Position numbers and translations under genes: made by a program. A DNA stretch of 64,000 bases from Owenia fusiformis (taxonomy: Eukaryota > Annelida > Polychaeta > Sabellida > Oweniidae), in the NCBI GenBank assembly GCA_903813345.2, contig CAIIXF020000001.1, forward strand, positions 10,515,598 to 10,579,597. The letters run 5' to 3'. Under the pieces are notes generated by a model, which did not search any database, had not been told where the DNA came from, and worked only from the letters and a program-made list of their open reading frames with translations. Position 1 is the first letter of the stretch. Every line of letters starts with the position of its first letter. This document shows positions 1-13,400 of the stretch, piece by piece.

Positions 1-3000
1 GTGATTGTGGACCAATTAGTTTCGTCTCGATTGTAGAATTTGACTCAGCTGGTTTTGTCTCAAACCTATTGCTATTATAAGTCGGGTTCATGTAACGTTG
101 ATGTTGTATTACTTTCTGCCTTACAGCTTCTTCTAACATTTTGGGTTTCTCAGCATTCGGACCGGAGCCAGTTGAAGTTACATTTTGTTTCACATACGAT
201 GTCTTTGCTTGTTGTTCTTTGTTGACAGACGTGACTTTCTTTGAAGACGATGATTGCTTTTGATGTTGCAGTTTTTGTATTTGGGATTTAGTCGAAGTTG
301 AAACGGGTGATGTTTGTGGTGTCGCAGCCCTGGCTCGTTTCTGTATCTTTCTAACTGCGGTCTGTGAACCGTTAGATGTGATAGTTCGTCTGGCTGTTGC
401 TGGTGGAGTAATACCAACAAAGTCCAACGGAGGCTTCTTAGAACCATGGGGCGACATTTTAGACTGAAGCAGTCCCCTATTATCCAAAATGGTCGACCCG
501 TTTACGAACGATCCATTTGATTTACCCCCGTATTGTGTGCTTCCAATTGAGGGAACCATAGAACCATTTCGTACCAACTTTTCCGTCATACGAGACTGCC
601 TCCCTTCAGACCCCATCATTTCATTGCGGAGGTCAGTCTTGAGACTTCTACCCCTTGGGGCATACATATGCATGTGTTTCGAAAAAACTGACTTATCGAG
701 AGGTGTTGGCTCTCTTTTTATCATTCTTTCTTTGGCTGCGGCTCGACCCATACGGCTGAAATCAAAATATGGAAATATTCATTTATCGACAAAAGGAATT
801 ATACAAGAGTCATTGAAAGAACAATATCTATAATTCTGAACCTCAACGACATCATTATAATTTAATTCATATAAAAATGTGACAATTTCAGCATCGATTG
901 AATTTATACAATATCAAGGCTTAAATATAACTAGATTCACTATTGATGGTGCACCATATATTACTGAGAAAATACTTGTCAAAAAGTGTCTCACTTTTTT
1001 GGGACACCCGATATATGTACAGGGTGGTCCAAAACATACGAGTGTCCCATTTTTTGGACCACCCTGTATACTGTTAATAGACGTATCCAATCATACATAC
1101 ACATTTGGTAATTTGATATGTGAAGATATTATTCGGCACCATGACAAAAGGTGATATTTAAATAGTCTTTACTGTATATAGTGTATAAAGATATAACCTA
1201 CCACCAGCAACAACAGATACACAACATACATAGCAGCGCCAACGCTGCAACACCAGCAGCCACTCCAATTATGATAACTGAAGTAAAAGGGGAACAGAAT
1301 CATCCCATGTCTTTTTAGATAAGCCAAGAAATACCAAGACCAGTCAAGATGACAGAAACGTGTGTAATAAAATGACAGGAAAATTGTACATCAAATTATT
1401 AATGAAAATTAGTAAATTTTCAACACAACATATTATTTCTTGATTTATGGACTTACTTAATTCATCAGAGTCTGTCATTGTACCCCCGTTGTCTGTTGCA
1501 AATGGGGAATCTGTTGTTGATCTAGCTACTGCAATATGAAATTGAAATTAGCACGACTGATGCAAAAAGCGGAATGTAATTAGAAAGAGGGAAATCCAAA
1601 AAAGGAAATCATCTCTACTTTTTGCAGACGAAGTTTCTTAAAATCTCTCAGTTCTTTCATTATATCACCCTGCTTATACTAGAATATCAAATACGGTGAA
1701 TATATCAATTCGGTACTTATATTTGTTCGTATATATTCTCCTATTCGTGTTTATACGAGGGGCGATTAATAAATATGATCGAAGATATTGGTCCATTGGA
1801 AGTGTCTGTGAATTAAAAATGTTATGGTATATTATTTTTTAATTTTTTATTTATTTATTTTAAAATATTGAATATCATCACATAATTAGAAATCTACCTG
1901 GAGTTGTAGTTGACTCTGTTGTAGAGGATGAATAACCTGGGGGTCCTGAAAACATATGGAGTAGATGTGTAAAATACAAACATTCATGTCCTTTTAACAA
2001 CCAGTAGATTGTATATACCCAAGTTGAAAGTAAGATTTGAGGCCAATTGAAAAACTAATGCACAACTAAATCAGACAAACAAATTAATTTTGACACCCTT
2101 TTCATTCGTTCGACTTCGCTTGGTCTTCATCATAGTTCATAACTGCACAACGTGCACATATCAGAAAAGGAAGACAAAGACAGTCAATAAGTTTCTCATA
2201 TCCAGATGAAATATGTTTGTTTGTAAAAAATCTCAAATGAATGTCTGGAACAACTCCACGGAAAAACTACTAAGGATGTTTTACAAATACTTTATTTACA
2301 ACATTGATCGCCAACGACTTTATGACTTACTTATACACGTTGGTAAGGTCGACGACCACAATCCATTTAGGAGGCAAACTATTTCAGGGGAGCCATCTAA
2401 TACAAACCCAGAGTTACAAGCATATACGACTTTACTTGACAGTGTAGTTGATGTATAACTACGATATCCATTCACAATTAGTGGAGGGACGCTACAGGTT
2501 GTTACTGAAACAAAAAATAACAAAATGGGTAAAGTGATATTCGAAGGCAAGGGGAGCTGGTAAATATCTTATCGGGTACATGCTTCCTCGTGTGCAATTT
2601 TTAGTAGTCAAAGACGATATTTGTTGCAAATGGGGTTTTTAATTACTATTATGTTGTTTGTTTTCACCCAACGCAACCCCCTTTATAATACCCATGTCCT
2701 GGTGGATAAGCTTACTAAGTGTATCTCTGGTTGTTGTTGGTGATATTGAGGTCGTAGTAGATGAAGATACAGATGCAGTTGTAGTGGCTGATGGAGATGG
2801 TGTGGTGGTGGCAGTAGTTACTTGTTCAGCAGTTGTTATTGCCTCCCTTGTGGTGGTGATTGATGGAACTGTTGAAACGGTTGTCGGCTGTTCACTTGTA
2901 GTGGTAACCATTTGAGTTGTTGCGGCAACTGTAGTTGTAGATGGTACAACAGTGGTCGTTGTCGATGTATCTAAAATTTATGAGAATATACCATTGTAAT

Positions 3001-6000
3001 TTATGTTACACCTTTGATCTACTTGTTTTAAATTCGACAAAACAATTCGCAGCAGAGGTTAGGTGTAACTGTTGGAAGAGAAAAGGAACGGGCTTTTGCT
3101 GACTTTCCTGATACCATGCTGATACAAGATGGTATTCGAAGGATGGTTCTTCACGAGAAGGTTATATTAAGTATAAATGACATTCTTCAAGATCGGGCTT
3201 CACTGACTGACAGCAAGCAAACAAGCATTGAAATACCATTTGGACGATAAAGTATGTCTAAAAACATTTGGGTACCGTTTTTAGTTTTTATATACATGTC
3301 ACCTCTGATTCTTCATTGAGAGCAATCAGTTACATGTACATCGGTCACATTTATAATACTAAATTCTTTGCTCACCAATACATATGTTATTAGGTATAGA
3401 CCACGTGTATACATCACAACCTAATGATGGCGTAGGAAATACAACAGTGGTATTGTACTCAAATCCTTGGTCACACGTGACAGCTTGTATTGTCCCATTT
3501 GAATCAGTTGTGGCAACTCCACCTGGAAAGTTGACGTTTTCAGCGACGCAACCAACCGCTGAAATAGAAAAGAAAGTGCGTGTATGTATATAGGAATCTA
3601 AATATGAAGCACAATTGACAATAATCTTAAATGAATCAAATCAAGATATCCGTATGAACCCCCAAAACATAAGTGATGAATTGACCAATTCGTAAATGGG
3701 CAACACACATGTAAAAAGTGCCAACCAGTCATTAATACCTGTTACATTGAATTGTTGCAATACAATCCTTAATTCGCGATAGAGACTCCTCATCAAACAT
3801 GCATGATCCATCTTGTTAATGATGGGTTAACAACCCCTTTAATTCAATAATCAAAAGCATGCCTTAGAATCATGCATAGCACCACTGCTCGCATGGATAT
3901 ACTTTGTCTTGTTATTGCCAAAGGTGACACTACATGCTGAGCTTTAATTTGTATAAAAGTTGATGGCAAATGTTATAATAATTCTATAAATGAAAGAAGT
4001 GTCTCATACCTGTTAAATAAAACCAAATGTTGTTGATGGAGGTTAAATCACTCTTAAATTGCAACAATATTAGTTTGTTCCCGTTGTATGCAAACGTTGT
4101 ATTTTCAAGATCGGTTATCCTTCCGGTATACTCCTCTAGAACAGTACCCTTAGTGGGATGAATAACTTTGAGGCTGTCAGAGGAACTAAGGTCCATGTCT
4201 AGTATTCGAAGTAAGATAGTTTGACCAGGTTTTACGGAGATCTCAACGGTAACGAGGTTTGCAGCATTACTCGGGACGTTGTACAGGAAGTTAACATACT
4301 GCTCTACTGGTCCATTCAGTCGTATGTTACCATTTGATGGAAGTCGTTTTACGGTTGCATCTAATAGAAATAATTCATAAAGCATTAAAGTCGACATTGA
4401 AAATAAAAAACAATTGATCCAAAAGCTTTTGAATCAAGTATGACGGATAGAGTAAGTTGATAATTACGTTTTGCAAATATTGTTACAAAAAATGAAGTAA
4501 AGTCCAATTTTTAATTCTATATTTCGACATGAATATATCTTCAAACACCTTCACCCCTCCTATTTTGTTTAATAAAAACGTTGAGGTTATTATTACTACA
4601 GTACAGTAATTACATGAGATCTCGTGGGACCGCTCTATGTAGGAGGTAAGCCTTTGTCCCTTTGGTGTATACTCTGGACTATTAATGATGTAATCTATCA
4701 GGCAACAAATTCAACATAACTGGCACATTTAGAATTTTGGAATTCCTTGAGATATTGATATTGGTTTACCATTGCATTCTTCTCCAAGGATGCTGATGTC
4801 GTCAATCGATATGGTTTGGTCAGGCACGGTCGAGCGTTCGGCAACAAGGACAACCTCGAAATTGCTCGATGTTGCGGGGATGGGCGAGAAAGCTTGGAAC
4901 CAATCTCCAGACGACGTCCCCATGGTCGTTTTCACTGCTGTTGATTTAGATGAACCTAAAAATACACACATGTAGAATAAGATATGTGATACAAATAAAA
5001 AATGATTTAGAAATTTCAAATAAGTGTCTTGATTATTTTTTTCGGACTACGCGACGGTGGTGCGAATGGATTACATTTTGACACTTGAGACTCGATTTTT
5101 CGGTCAGTCCCATTAATTTCATTCGGGCTCTATATATATTCATACCTTGTTCTCTGATGTGAACAGCTACTGTGTTTGCTTGTCCATTTGTCTTCATCCA
5201 GAACAGCATACATTTTCCAGTAGACTGGGATTGTTGCATCGCACTTATCCACCATGCTTCTGTGCCTGGCTCACCATAGGCCTTCATCAAACGACCTATA
5301 AAATACGTGTAACTACTTATGATTAGGGAATATCATCATGATAAACCATGAAATCTCATTTCCTCTCAGTCCTGAGATGTTTCAGGTGAAACAGTAAGAT
5401 GCTATGAGTATAAGAATGGGAAAATACAATGACTAACATTATCCGTGCATATGACTCCAAGTTAATTTTGAATAACTACTTCCTTGTCGAATTGTATTAT
5501 GGCATGTAAAACATTGATATTATTTCAACGGAGTGGAGGCCGCGGAGCTAAGGACCCCCTTTGTTATCAATTCTTAAAACAAGTTTTTAATATTACACTT
5601 TATAATTAAAGATCCACATTTAACGCAAAAGAAACATAATGTTTGTGTTACCTGAGGATGATCTGGTCGTGTGATCAAGGCCAGTCTCTGGTATCCAATC
5701 GAAGTCATCATCAGTTGCTGTATTCCTCCAGCCACATTCACTCAACTCAAAATCACACTCTAAAATTTTGTACAGATGTTCGAAATGTCATTTTAATACA
5801 CATACGAAAGAGAAAAGTGTGAGGTTTTGACGTTGTCACAAGTTTGACATTGATACGATATATTGAGGTATCATTATCATTCATAAAGATGGAGAGGTAG
5901 GTATACATGTACATCGTGTGAGTATAACACCGTGACAAAGGTATCAATGAATATTATTATCAACATGTATCATTCTTTAGATAGGTATTTTGTGACGCTC

Positions 6001-6264
6001 ATTAATCATTAGTGCTACGTAATAATTCAAACATATTTCGTACTCTGGCTACTGGGTGACGGAGCTGAAAAGGTTATGTAATAACGGTTAGGAATAAAGT
6101 AATTAACATAGTCTAACTTCATACACAGGTTAACATTTTAATAAGTTAGTCTCCGTTAATAAAACTTTAAATAACATGGTTTTAATACTATAAAAATACA
6201 TACCCAATGCATTAATTCCAATTCCAAAAACGGATAAAAACACAAGCAATGATAGGAATCCCAT
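1..6264 (-). CDS. MAM / CUB-like / sushi / mucin-stalk transmembrane receptor-like protein (3' end outside window)
   Basis: Twelve exons on the minus strand: 6264-6204, 5759-5652, 5295-5146, 4955-4770, 4360-4010, 3558-3376, 2970-2716, 2504-2331, 1945-1898, 1528-1457, 1277-1202 and 755-1 (open at the window edge). Nearly all introns are phase 1, as in exon-shuffled extracellular proteins. Residues 1-20 are a signal peptide (MGFLSLLVFLSVFGIGINAL). Residues 21-168 form a MAM domain (CDFE..CGW, DDFDW, KCMLFW, ISIDDISILGEEC). Residues 169-285 look CUB-like. Residues 286-346 and about 432-489 are four-cysteine sushi-like modules. Residues 347-431 are a Thr/Ser-rich mucin-like stalk. The helix at about 530-552 (IIIGVAAGVAALALLCMLCI) is followed by a Cys/Trp stop-transfer. 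A tail of at least 250 residues, rich in Lys, Arg, Gln and Ser, continues to base 1 without a stop. It probably binds ligands at the cell surface; the ligand is unknown. The domain calls are firm; the family name is not assigned. Confidence 0.85.
1020..1066. mobile_element. Minimal mariner-type terminal repeat pair (47 bp)
   Basis: CAGGGTGGTCC and its inverse GGACCACCCTG stand only about 25 bases apart and are bounded by TA on each side. The same terminal sequence borders the 51.1-54.3 kb element. It lies in the last intron of the MAM-receptor gene and looks like an extreme internal-deletion derivative of that family. Confidence 0.7.
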
Positions 6265-7203
6265 AACGATTATTCAGTTTAATCTATACATCCATCATAA
6301 TTATAAAATACAATCTGATGTCGCGCCCATTCTTGACACTAGCAAGTCATCCACAACCTAACGTGTTTTAAACGTAGAACATCGTGACATATTTACTCAG
6401 TAACTTCAAGTTCTATACATTGAAATAGAATATTGTTTGCATAAAACGTTTGATTAAGGGGCCCAGGGTGTATTGACAAACACCGGATTCTAAGGATTAC
6501 TACACACTCAACTCTATGAGGCATAGTCATCAAATTGCAGTTATTCATCAAATTCAGTCTTAAATTCCAATCATTGTCCCCCAAAAATTATGTTTATGGC
6601 CCGAAATAATACTGGAAATGTAATGCATCTGAACGAAAATCGACACAGAGTCAGAATATATCCTGATTTGCTAAATAAATACATAGATTTAAGTAAATAG
6701 TAAGCTTGATTTCAATTTATTTCAATATTTACTTATTTCACGGTTCATGCTAATTTGTAATGCTCTCTCCTTTTTGATGCTTATGAAATTTATCATGGAT
6801 CTATTTTACTTTTAATAGAGTTTGTATTATCATGGACGTTTGCATTCTGATTTACAATGAGACGTTTGTATTTTTGCCATATAAAGGGCGATAGAAATAT
6901 TTTCTGAATAAAGATGGCAGGCAAATCATCCTTTGTTTATTTATACTTCTCCGATCAGGTCCCGAACGGGCGCCGAAGGGACTCGATTTTTAAATCATAT
7001 CAAATGTACATGTTATGTCATGTACATCTACATTTACATGATAAATACTTACACTTACGTTACGCAAAATCCTTTTATAAACTTTCTGGTCCAGCCGTTT
7101 TCGACAACTACATAGCCGTGATGCCCGCCGTGATAATGGTAACCGTTGCCGGAATAGGCTTAATTCACGGGGAGTAAGTCACTCCCTCTCTCTTATACTC
7201 ACT
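6265..7203. other. Intergenic, upstream of the MAM-receptor gene
   Basis: No convincing exon on either strand. It should contain the promoter of the minus-strand MAM gene. No clear TATA box was recognised. Short open frames here show no domain or splice support. Confidence 0.4.
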
Positions 7204-8162
7204 GGGTTTTCGTAAAACACCGACCGCCGACCACCGACCACCGACCAGTCACTCTCCACAGTTGGGTACATGTGGTCGGTGGTCGGCTGACGGTCTTTTA
7301 CATAAAGATGAAAAAATGCAAAATTAGAAGTAAAACTAAAACTGGGAATCCAATGACTATATTACATTTACTAGGTCGTGATTTAAAAACGTATAATTAT
7401 CATTTCAAATCACGATGAAAACGTTACATCGTCGTGGTGTGTAATGTCATAGTTTCAGTTGTTAGAAGACCAATTTCATCCTGGTAAGTCACTTTGGAAA
7501 AAACGCACGTAACATTGCATTAAGTTCATTCTTCATTCATATGAAACGCAATAACAAAAACACACAAACATCGTCGATGTTGACGTCGTATCGTTATGTT
7601 TGATTTCTCAGTTGTTATACGTCAACTGGTGAACTGCATTTGATATGACAAAAAAAGCTTTCTAATGGTGTACTGAAATGGTAAGTCACTTTTAATCCCG
7701 ACATGCGCATTCAACTAGAGTTGAATGCCCATGATCCCGATAAGAGAACGCATGTAACATTATATCGTGTTCAGTATTCAGTAGGCTATGACGATAACAA
7801 ATCATTTTTGTTTCGAAATTGTTAAATTTCAGTAAAAAATTAGGATAGATTCCCGTAGAAACGATAGGTTGGTTAATGATAGGTTAGGACCTAAGGCAGG
7901 ACAATTAATCGGGAGGAGACGGTCATGCCCAATTTGTTTGCTTGCCATTCGTTGCAAGGTACAAAATCGGTAAAAACTGTTGCCTAGTCCAACGATTGAC
8001 ATTCAAAATCAAATTATTAATATTTTAAGGCTACAAATATGTTCGGTCTTTTACATGATATGGTCGGTCTTTTACACATTTTCTTCAAACCCTGTTTTGA
8101 GGCTACCAGTGGAAAACACCGACCGGTCGGTGGTCGGTGGGGTCGGTCTTTTGCGTAAACCC
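7204..8162. mobile_element. Non-autonomous inverted-repeat element with GGGTTT..CGTAAAA ends
   Basis: The left end reads GGGTTTTCGTAAAACACCGA and the right end is its near-inverse (..GGTCGGTCTTTTGCGTAAACCC), about 36 bases of imperfect terminal repeat dominated by CCGACCACC units. Extra copies of GGTCGGTCTTTTAC occur inside near 8045-8075. No transposase reading frame is seen. No clear target-site duplication was found, so the class is open. Confidence 0.55.
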
Positions 8163-8283
8163 TCTCTATATAGGCTACAGATTAGAATATGAGATTAATC
8201 CACATGGCATAATTTGGTACCCTAACCCTGCGCGCAGAGTAGCTTATATTAAACTACCGACGATGAAGACGAAGCCCGGTTAA

Positions 8284-8808
8284 AGCCCGGTATACACCAA
8301 TGGGGCAAGTTGGGACATCCATAGACTTAACATTGCGTGGGACCTCGTGGGACCTTTTGGGAATTTGCCCCATGAAGTCCGTGGGACTCCATGGGACTTC
8401 GTGGGATTTTGCCCCATCTTGCCCCATCGAGTCCCACGAGGTCCCATGAGGTCCCATGAAGTCCCACGTGGGACTCGGTGGGACTCGATGGGGCAAGATG
8501 GGGCAAAATCCCACGGAGTCCCATGGAGTCCCATCGAGAATGAACATGTTCATTCTTTCCATGGGGCATCGTGGGATTTTCGGTCATATGACGTGTTGTG
8601 CGAAGCCCGACATACACCAATGGGGCACGGTGGGATTTGATGGGACTCCATGGGGCTTGATGGGACTCCATGGGGCACGATGGGCCGGGCAAAGTCATCA
8701 TGGTCCAATGGGACTTCGTGGGATTCGATGGGGCAAATTGGGATTCGATGGGGCAAGATGGGACTCGATGGGGCAAGTGGGATTTTGCCCCATTGGTGTA
8801 TACCGGGC
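8284..8808. mobile_element. TTAA-flanked fold-back element filled with GGGGCAAGATGGGACTC repeats
   Basis: The ends are inverted copies of GCCCGGTATACACCAATGGG, each bordered by TTAA (8280-8283 and 8809-8812). TTAA target duplication is typical of piggyBac and Kolobok families. The interior is built almost wholly from 10-22 base units such as TGGGACTCGATGGGGCAAGA in both orientations, giving many nested hairpins. A third internal copy of the terminal motif lies near 8602. Open frames on both strands are by-products of the repeat. No transposase is present. Confidence 0.75.
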
Positions 8809-8812
8809 TTAA

Positions 8813-10443
8813 GATCCATGTTTACATCATTTGTAAAATTAACACGTCAGGTCAAATGGAATCAAAAAATGACAAAGCAGAGAAGCGAAGTCGAATACGG
8901 TAATCGTTCTAAAGGCTTGGTGTTTTTCCATAAATAGTCTAATGAGAGCATCTGTAATGTGGAATATGTATGCATGAAACTTATTATACGTGTACGTACG
9001 TAGTCATCACTTATCAAGTTATCGGTGACCTTATGACAATGCAGGGGTCTCCGGGGTTTGATGTAAAGATGCTTGGTTGGCAAGCCATACAACCCAAAGC
9101 GTAATCCTGCTGACATAAACTTCCGGTTTACAAATCGCAATATTTCAAAAAAATTTGTGTTGTTATCGCCGTAATACAAAGGTAAATCATTATTATATAC
9201 TCTCTAAAACTAATGAAACTAATATCTATTTCGGGTTATACTTCACACCTATATCGGATTTGCTCCCGGTGTATCACATCATGGGCTTCGGATAGCTATT
9301 TACAGTGCTGATATATAATAATTAAGGGTGCGTTTTCAAACTAAACAGAGTGCTCCTATCAAAATGAATTTGCCTACATACCCCTGAGACTCTTATCTGA
9401 TAGATAGAATGCACAAATAAAACAAAAGTTTTGCTATTATAGGTAAAAAGTTCTCTTGAAATTTCGGAGTGATTTTACCTGTTAATTCTGTCCATGGTCC
9501 GCCATTTTTGCGGAAGTTACACTGAAACGCAAACTCCATGAAACGAAACGAAATCACTAGAAAAAACGTGGCACACATTGTGCGCATGTGCAGCAAAGTT
9601 TAGACCAATCAGATTATTTAATTATTTTGCGCACATGAATTATTTGCTTCTGAGCACTTACAAGCTTACCACAATAAACAAACCTGGCAGAGACTACCCT
9701 TAGCCTACTCCATTTTGGCGAAATTTCAGCTCAAACTCGTGACAAATGCATTATACATACGCTGGTGTGAAGCCTTGGAGACACTCATTTTGGTAAATAT
9801 GATTTATGGGGTATACTTTTCTGCAGTTTGTGTGAGTTTGGAACATTAAATGTTAAATTTCAAGAAAATATGCCAATTAAACGACTGGTCAATTAATATA
9901 TACCAGCACTGTATCAAATCTACGATTTCAGGTTATTTTAATTGTTATCCAAATACACAGAGACATATAGTCTAATAACATGTCTCTGCAATACATAATA
10001 ATGATAAGAGTATTAAGACTCAAATGAAGTCGAAACGTGAAATCGACTCCGAAACAATAAAATAGCCAACTAAACTAAATAAAAACTACATGCCAGTAGG
10101 GAAAACCCGGAACCCGGATACTGACTTTTTTAATAGTATAGTATGGTGTAGCCCGGGGGTGTAGCATAAATACTTATAGATTTCTTCTCTCTATTAGAGA
10201 CTTTCAGACCTGTGTACATATATGTGCTGACGTGTGGCAGCATCAGTGTGTCCATAAGCCAGGGCATGGGCCTGAAATACATGTATTTTGTACTTTGGGT
10301 TTTCTAGAGATTGCTGGAGAATACTGCAATCAGTGTACTTTTTGTTGACAAGGAAATACATGTATGTTTCAGAGTGGTGCATTCTAAAAGGACAAATTAC
10401 ACGTATCCCATGGATCTGATATAAATGTTCATGTACATGTAGT
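8813..10443. other. Intergenic, upstream of TMEM241
   Basis: No supported exon. Short open frames at 8862-9179 and 9393-9596 (minus) have no recognisable domain. It presumably holds the TMEM241 promoter; the transcription start was not located. Confidence 0.35.
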
Positions 10444-13400
10444 ATGCTATATTCTGGAGGAGATTGGTTGCTTGCTTTACAATACAGCATTCTGTTTGTT
10501 GCTACACAGTTTGTTAACAAAGTAAGTTTAAACTAGGATGAAGAATACATGTATGAAGAAAGGAAGTAAGTCACTTCCCCCTACGCCTCATCAATCGACA
10601 GCCAACTACTAAGAGAATATGTACATGTATAATATCCTTTTTATCATAGAAGTCATGAATATAAATTCAATAATCGCACACAGTCATCTTATAAAAAAAA
10701 TTATCACTACATATATACAAATACTGAGCATTGTATACAGCTCTTAGAGTTTAAATTGTTACTTTACTAAAACTATCATATTTACAAACTATCATATTTA
10801 CAACTATATACCTACAGTACATGTAATGTAATTTATTATATAAATGTTGCACGTCATTATTTTCAGTATGTACTATCTGTGCTGAAATTCACATATCCAA
10901 CTATATTTCAAGGGTAAGTGTAATCTGTTATTTCCAGTGTGTTTTCACATTACAATCTTATATTGAGGTATCAGCTACATGTACCATTATGGTCATGTGA
11001 ATGTAATGCTGGTCTTCAGAAAATAGTAAATTATACAAAATATTGAATATTGAATGTAAAGATAGAATTAATATTCAGCATAAAGAGGTTATATAAATAA
11101 ATGATGGATATGATAAGAGATATCCTAATAATTTCAAACTGTATTATTCTAGACAAAACTTTGACCAAAATAACAAATTATGAATATTTACATTTATAGA
11201 TGGCAGACCCTTGTAGGAGCAGTGATACTTCGTGTTCTAGCCTTGACTGGCAAGATAGACCTGGTTACATCAGATATCAGCAGGTATGTGTACCTTGTGA
11301 CATCAGATGTCAGGATGTATGTGTAGCTTTCAACGTCAGATATCAGCACGTATGTGTACCTTGTGACGTCAGATATCAGCCGGTATGTGTACCTTGTAAC
11401 GTCAGATATCAGCAGGTACCGTATATGTAGTTTTCAACGTCAGATATCAACAGGTATGTGTACCTTGTAAAGTCAGGTATTAGCCGGTATGTGTACCTTG
11501 TAACATCAGATATCAGCACGTATGTATACCTTATAACGTCAGATATCAGCAGGTACATGTATGTTTACCTGGTTACAACATATATCGTCAGATATGCACA
11601 CCTCGTTACATTTAGAGTAGTACTATAAGGGAGGGGTTTATTCTAAGGGATGATATGACATGTATGATATCTTCCCAGGGACAGGATAGGCCGTGGTAAG
11701 ATATTGTAGCATGCTGAAGAATGAAAATTAGGGAGGACCTTTTTACATAATTGTAAAATAATCACTGATTTTGTATATAAAATATTACCAGGAATATAGA
11801 ATGACCATGTTATGTTCTCCAAGTGTAGTAAACATTATACTTGCTTTTTTAGACGTTGGTTTAAACGTTATTATTTGTATCAACAAAGTTATCTGCAAAT
11901 TTGCATACATGGTACTCATCAGATATAGTAAATTGAATTGATATATCGACAGTTAGTAGATGACTTACCACGACACAGCTAGTCAAGATTTTCTTAATTA
12001 ATAATAATTTGGAACCTTGAATCTCTCACATGATGGGGTCAGAAACTTTCCTAATCATTGACGTGTAACATTTCCAAATACAGTATGTGATTCTTTATTT
12101 ACAATTTTAGGTCAAGTATTGCCCCGCACATTCCATCAATGATGACATATGTTGTTACTATATACTCGGGATCAAAGGCATTATCTTCTTTGGTGAGTTG
12201 GCAAGAATTAGTTAGGTACCCCAACTCAGGTATACCAAGATTCTCCGAAATGATGCTTCAAACAATGATAAAAGTTATTGCTCTTCATTGATTTAATTGC
12301 ACGATGAATGTCAGATATTAAGGTCAAAGTCATTAGAAGTGTAGTACTAATTGTATACAGCTTTATTATCTATGGTCATAGTTCCTATGATCTTTCAAGC
12401 ATATATGTGAACATTATAAAGTAGTTAAAATGTAGTAATTTTTTAATGTTTCTCCTGACGTACATTATTTGTACATCTTATTCATTTAATTTAGATTAAG
12501 ATGGCAACTTTGGTATGTGTTTGCACTGGACACCAGTCTTTAATCTTAGGAGTAAAATATCCAACTTCATTCAAATGGACCTCCCTTATTTTTTAAATAC
12601 CCCATAAAATATAACCTGCAATACTACTAAACGAAGTGAGTTTTGTTTTGTTAATACGAGTATCATTTGAAACGGTAAAATAACTATATTAAATTTTTAC
12701 ATTATATTATTGTTTATCACACTTTGCTTGATTGAGTTAAATATAGCAAACATGCTGACAATAAACAATTGAGTTGAGCATTTGAACAAATATTAATCAA
12801 TAACAAATGATTACCGGATCATCAAATAGATTAGTATCTTCCGTATTCTCGTGTGTTAGACAAATACGTACGTATCCTATGCTCATTTATTTGGACGAGA
12901 GAATTAATCACATTAGATTATCACACTGTAGTAGTTTATTGAACAATTATATTCAGATTCATTTGCGTCATAGTTGTGAAGATATATACGATGAATGACA
13001 TTCAAATATTCGTGTACCTTTGTGTGTCAGAAACACAAATCCTTACGACAAATTGTGAGAACAACCAAGATGTTTGTTCACATCTACCTGTATATGATAT
13101 AATTGCTCACTTTAATTATGTCCATTAATTTTACCTACAATTTTGTCACTTTTTAAAAAATTATATGAACACTACATAACTTCAAGATTAAATTGACTTT
13201 TACTAATGAACCCGGAGAAGATGTTCAAATGTAATAGCAGGTCAGGTCATGAGTAGTAAAAGTCAATGCAATCTTAACAGTTAAAGGTCACAATTTTTGA
13301 AGCTCATGTTCATATAATATCTAGAGGTGTTTTAGTAGGGCAAGGCCAATTTTTGACCCAGGGTCAAATATTACACGTATAGAGGTTGAGTTGCAATATT

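Noticed and set aside
2658-2915. Val-rich plus-strand open frame
   Set aside because: Antisense of the Thr-rich stalk exon of the MAM receptor; the ACA/ACC codons read backwards give GTN.
8254-8937. Many overlapping open frames on both strands rich in Met, Gly, Trp, Pro, His and Ser
   Set aside because: They are translations of the self-complementary repeat element and occur in all frames; no start context, splice sites or domain.
11200-11430. Cys-repeat protein frame (RYQQVCVPCDV..) beginning ATGGCAGAC
   Set aside because: Frame-shifted reading of TMEM241 exon 3 and its minisatellite; the true exon reads GWQTLVG in another frame and splices at 11283.
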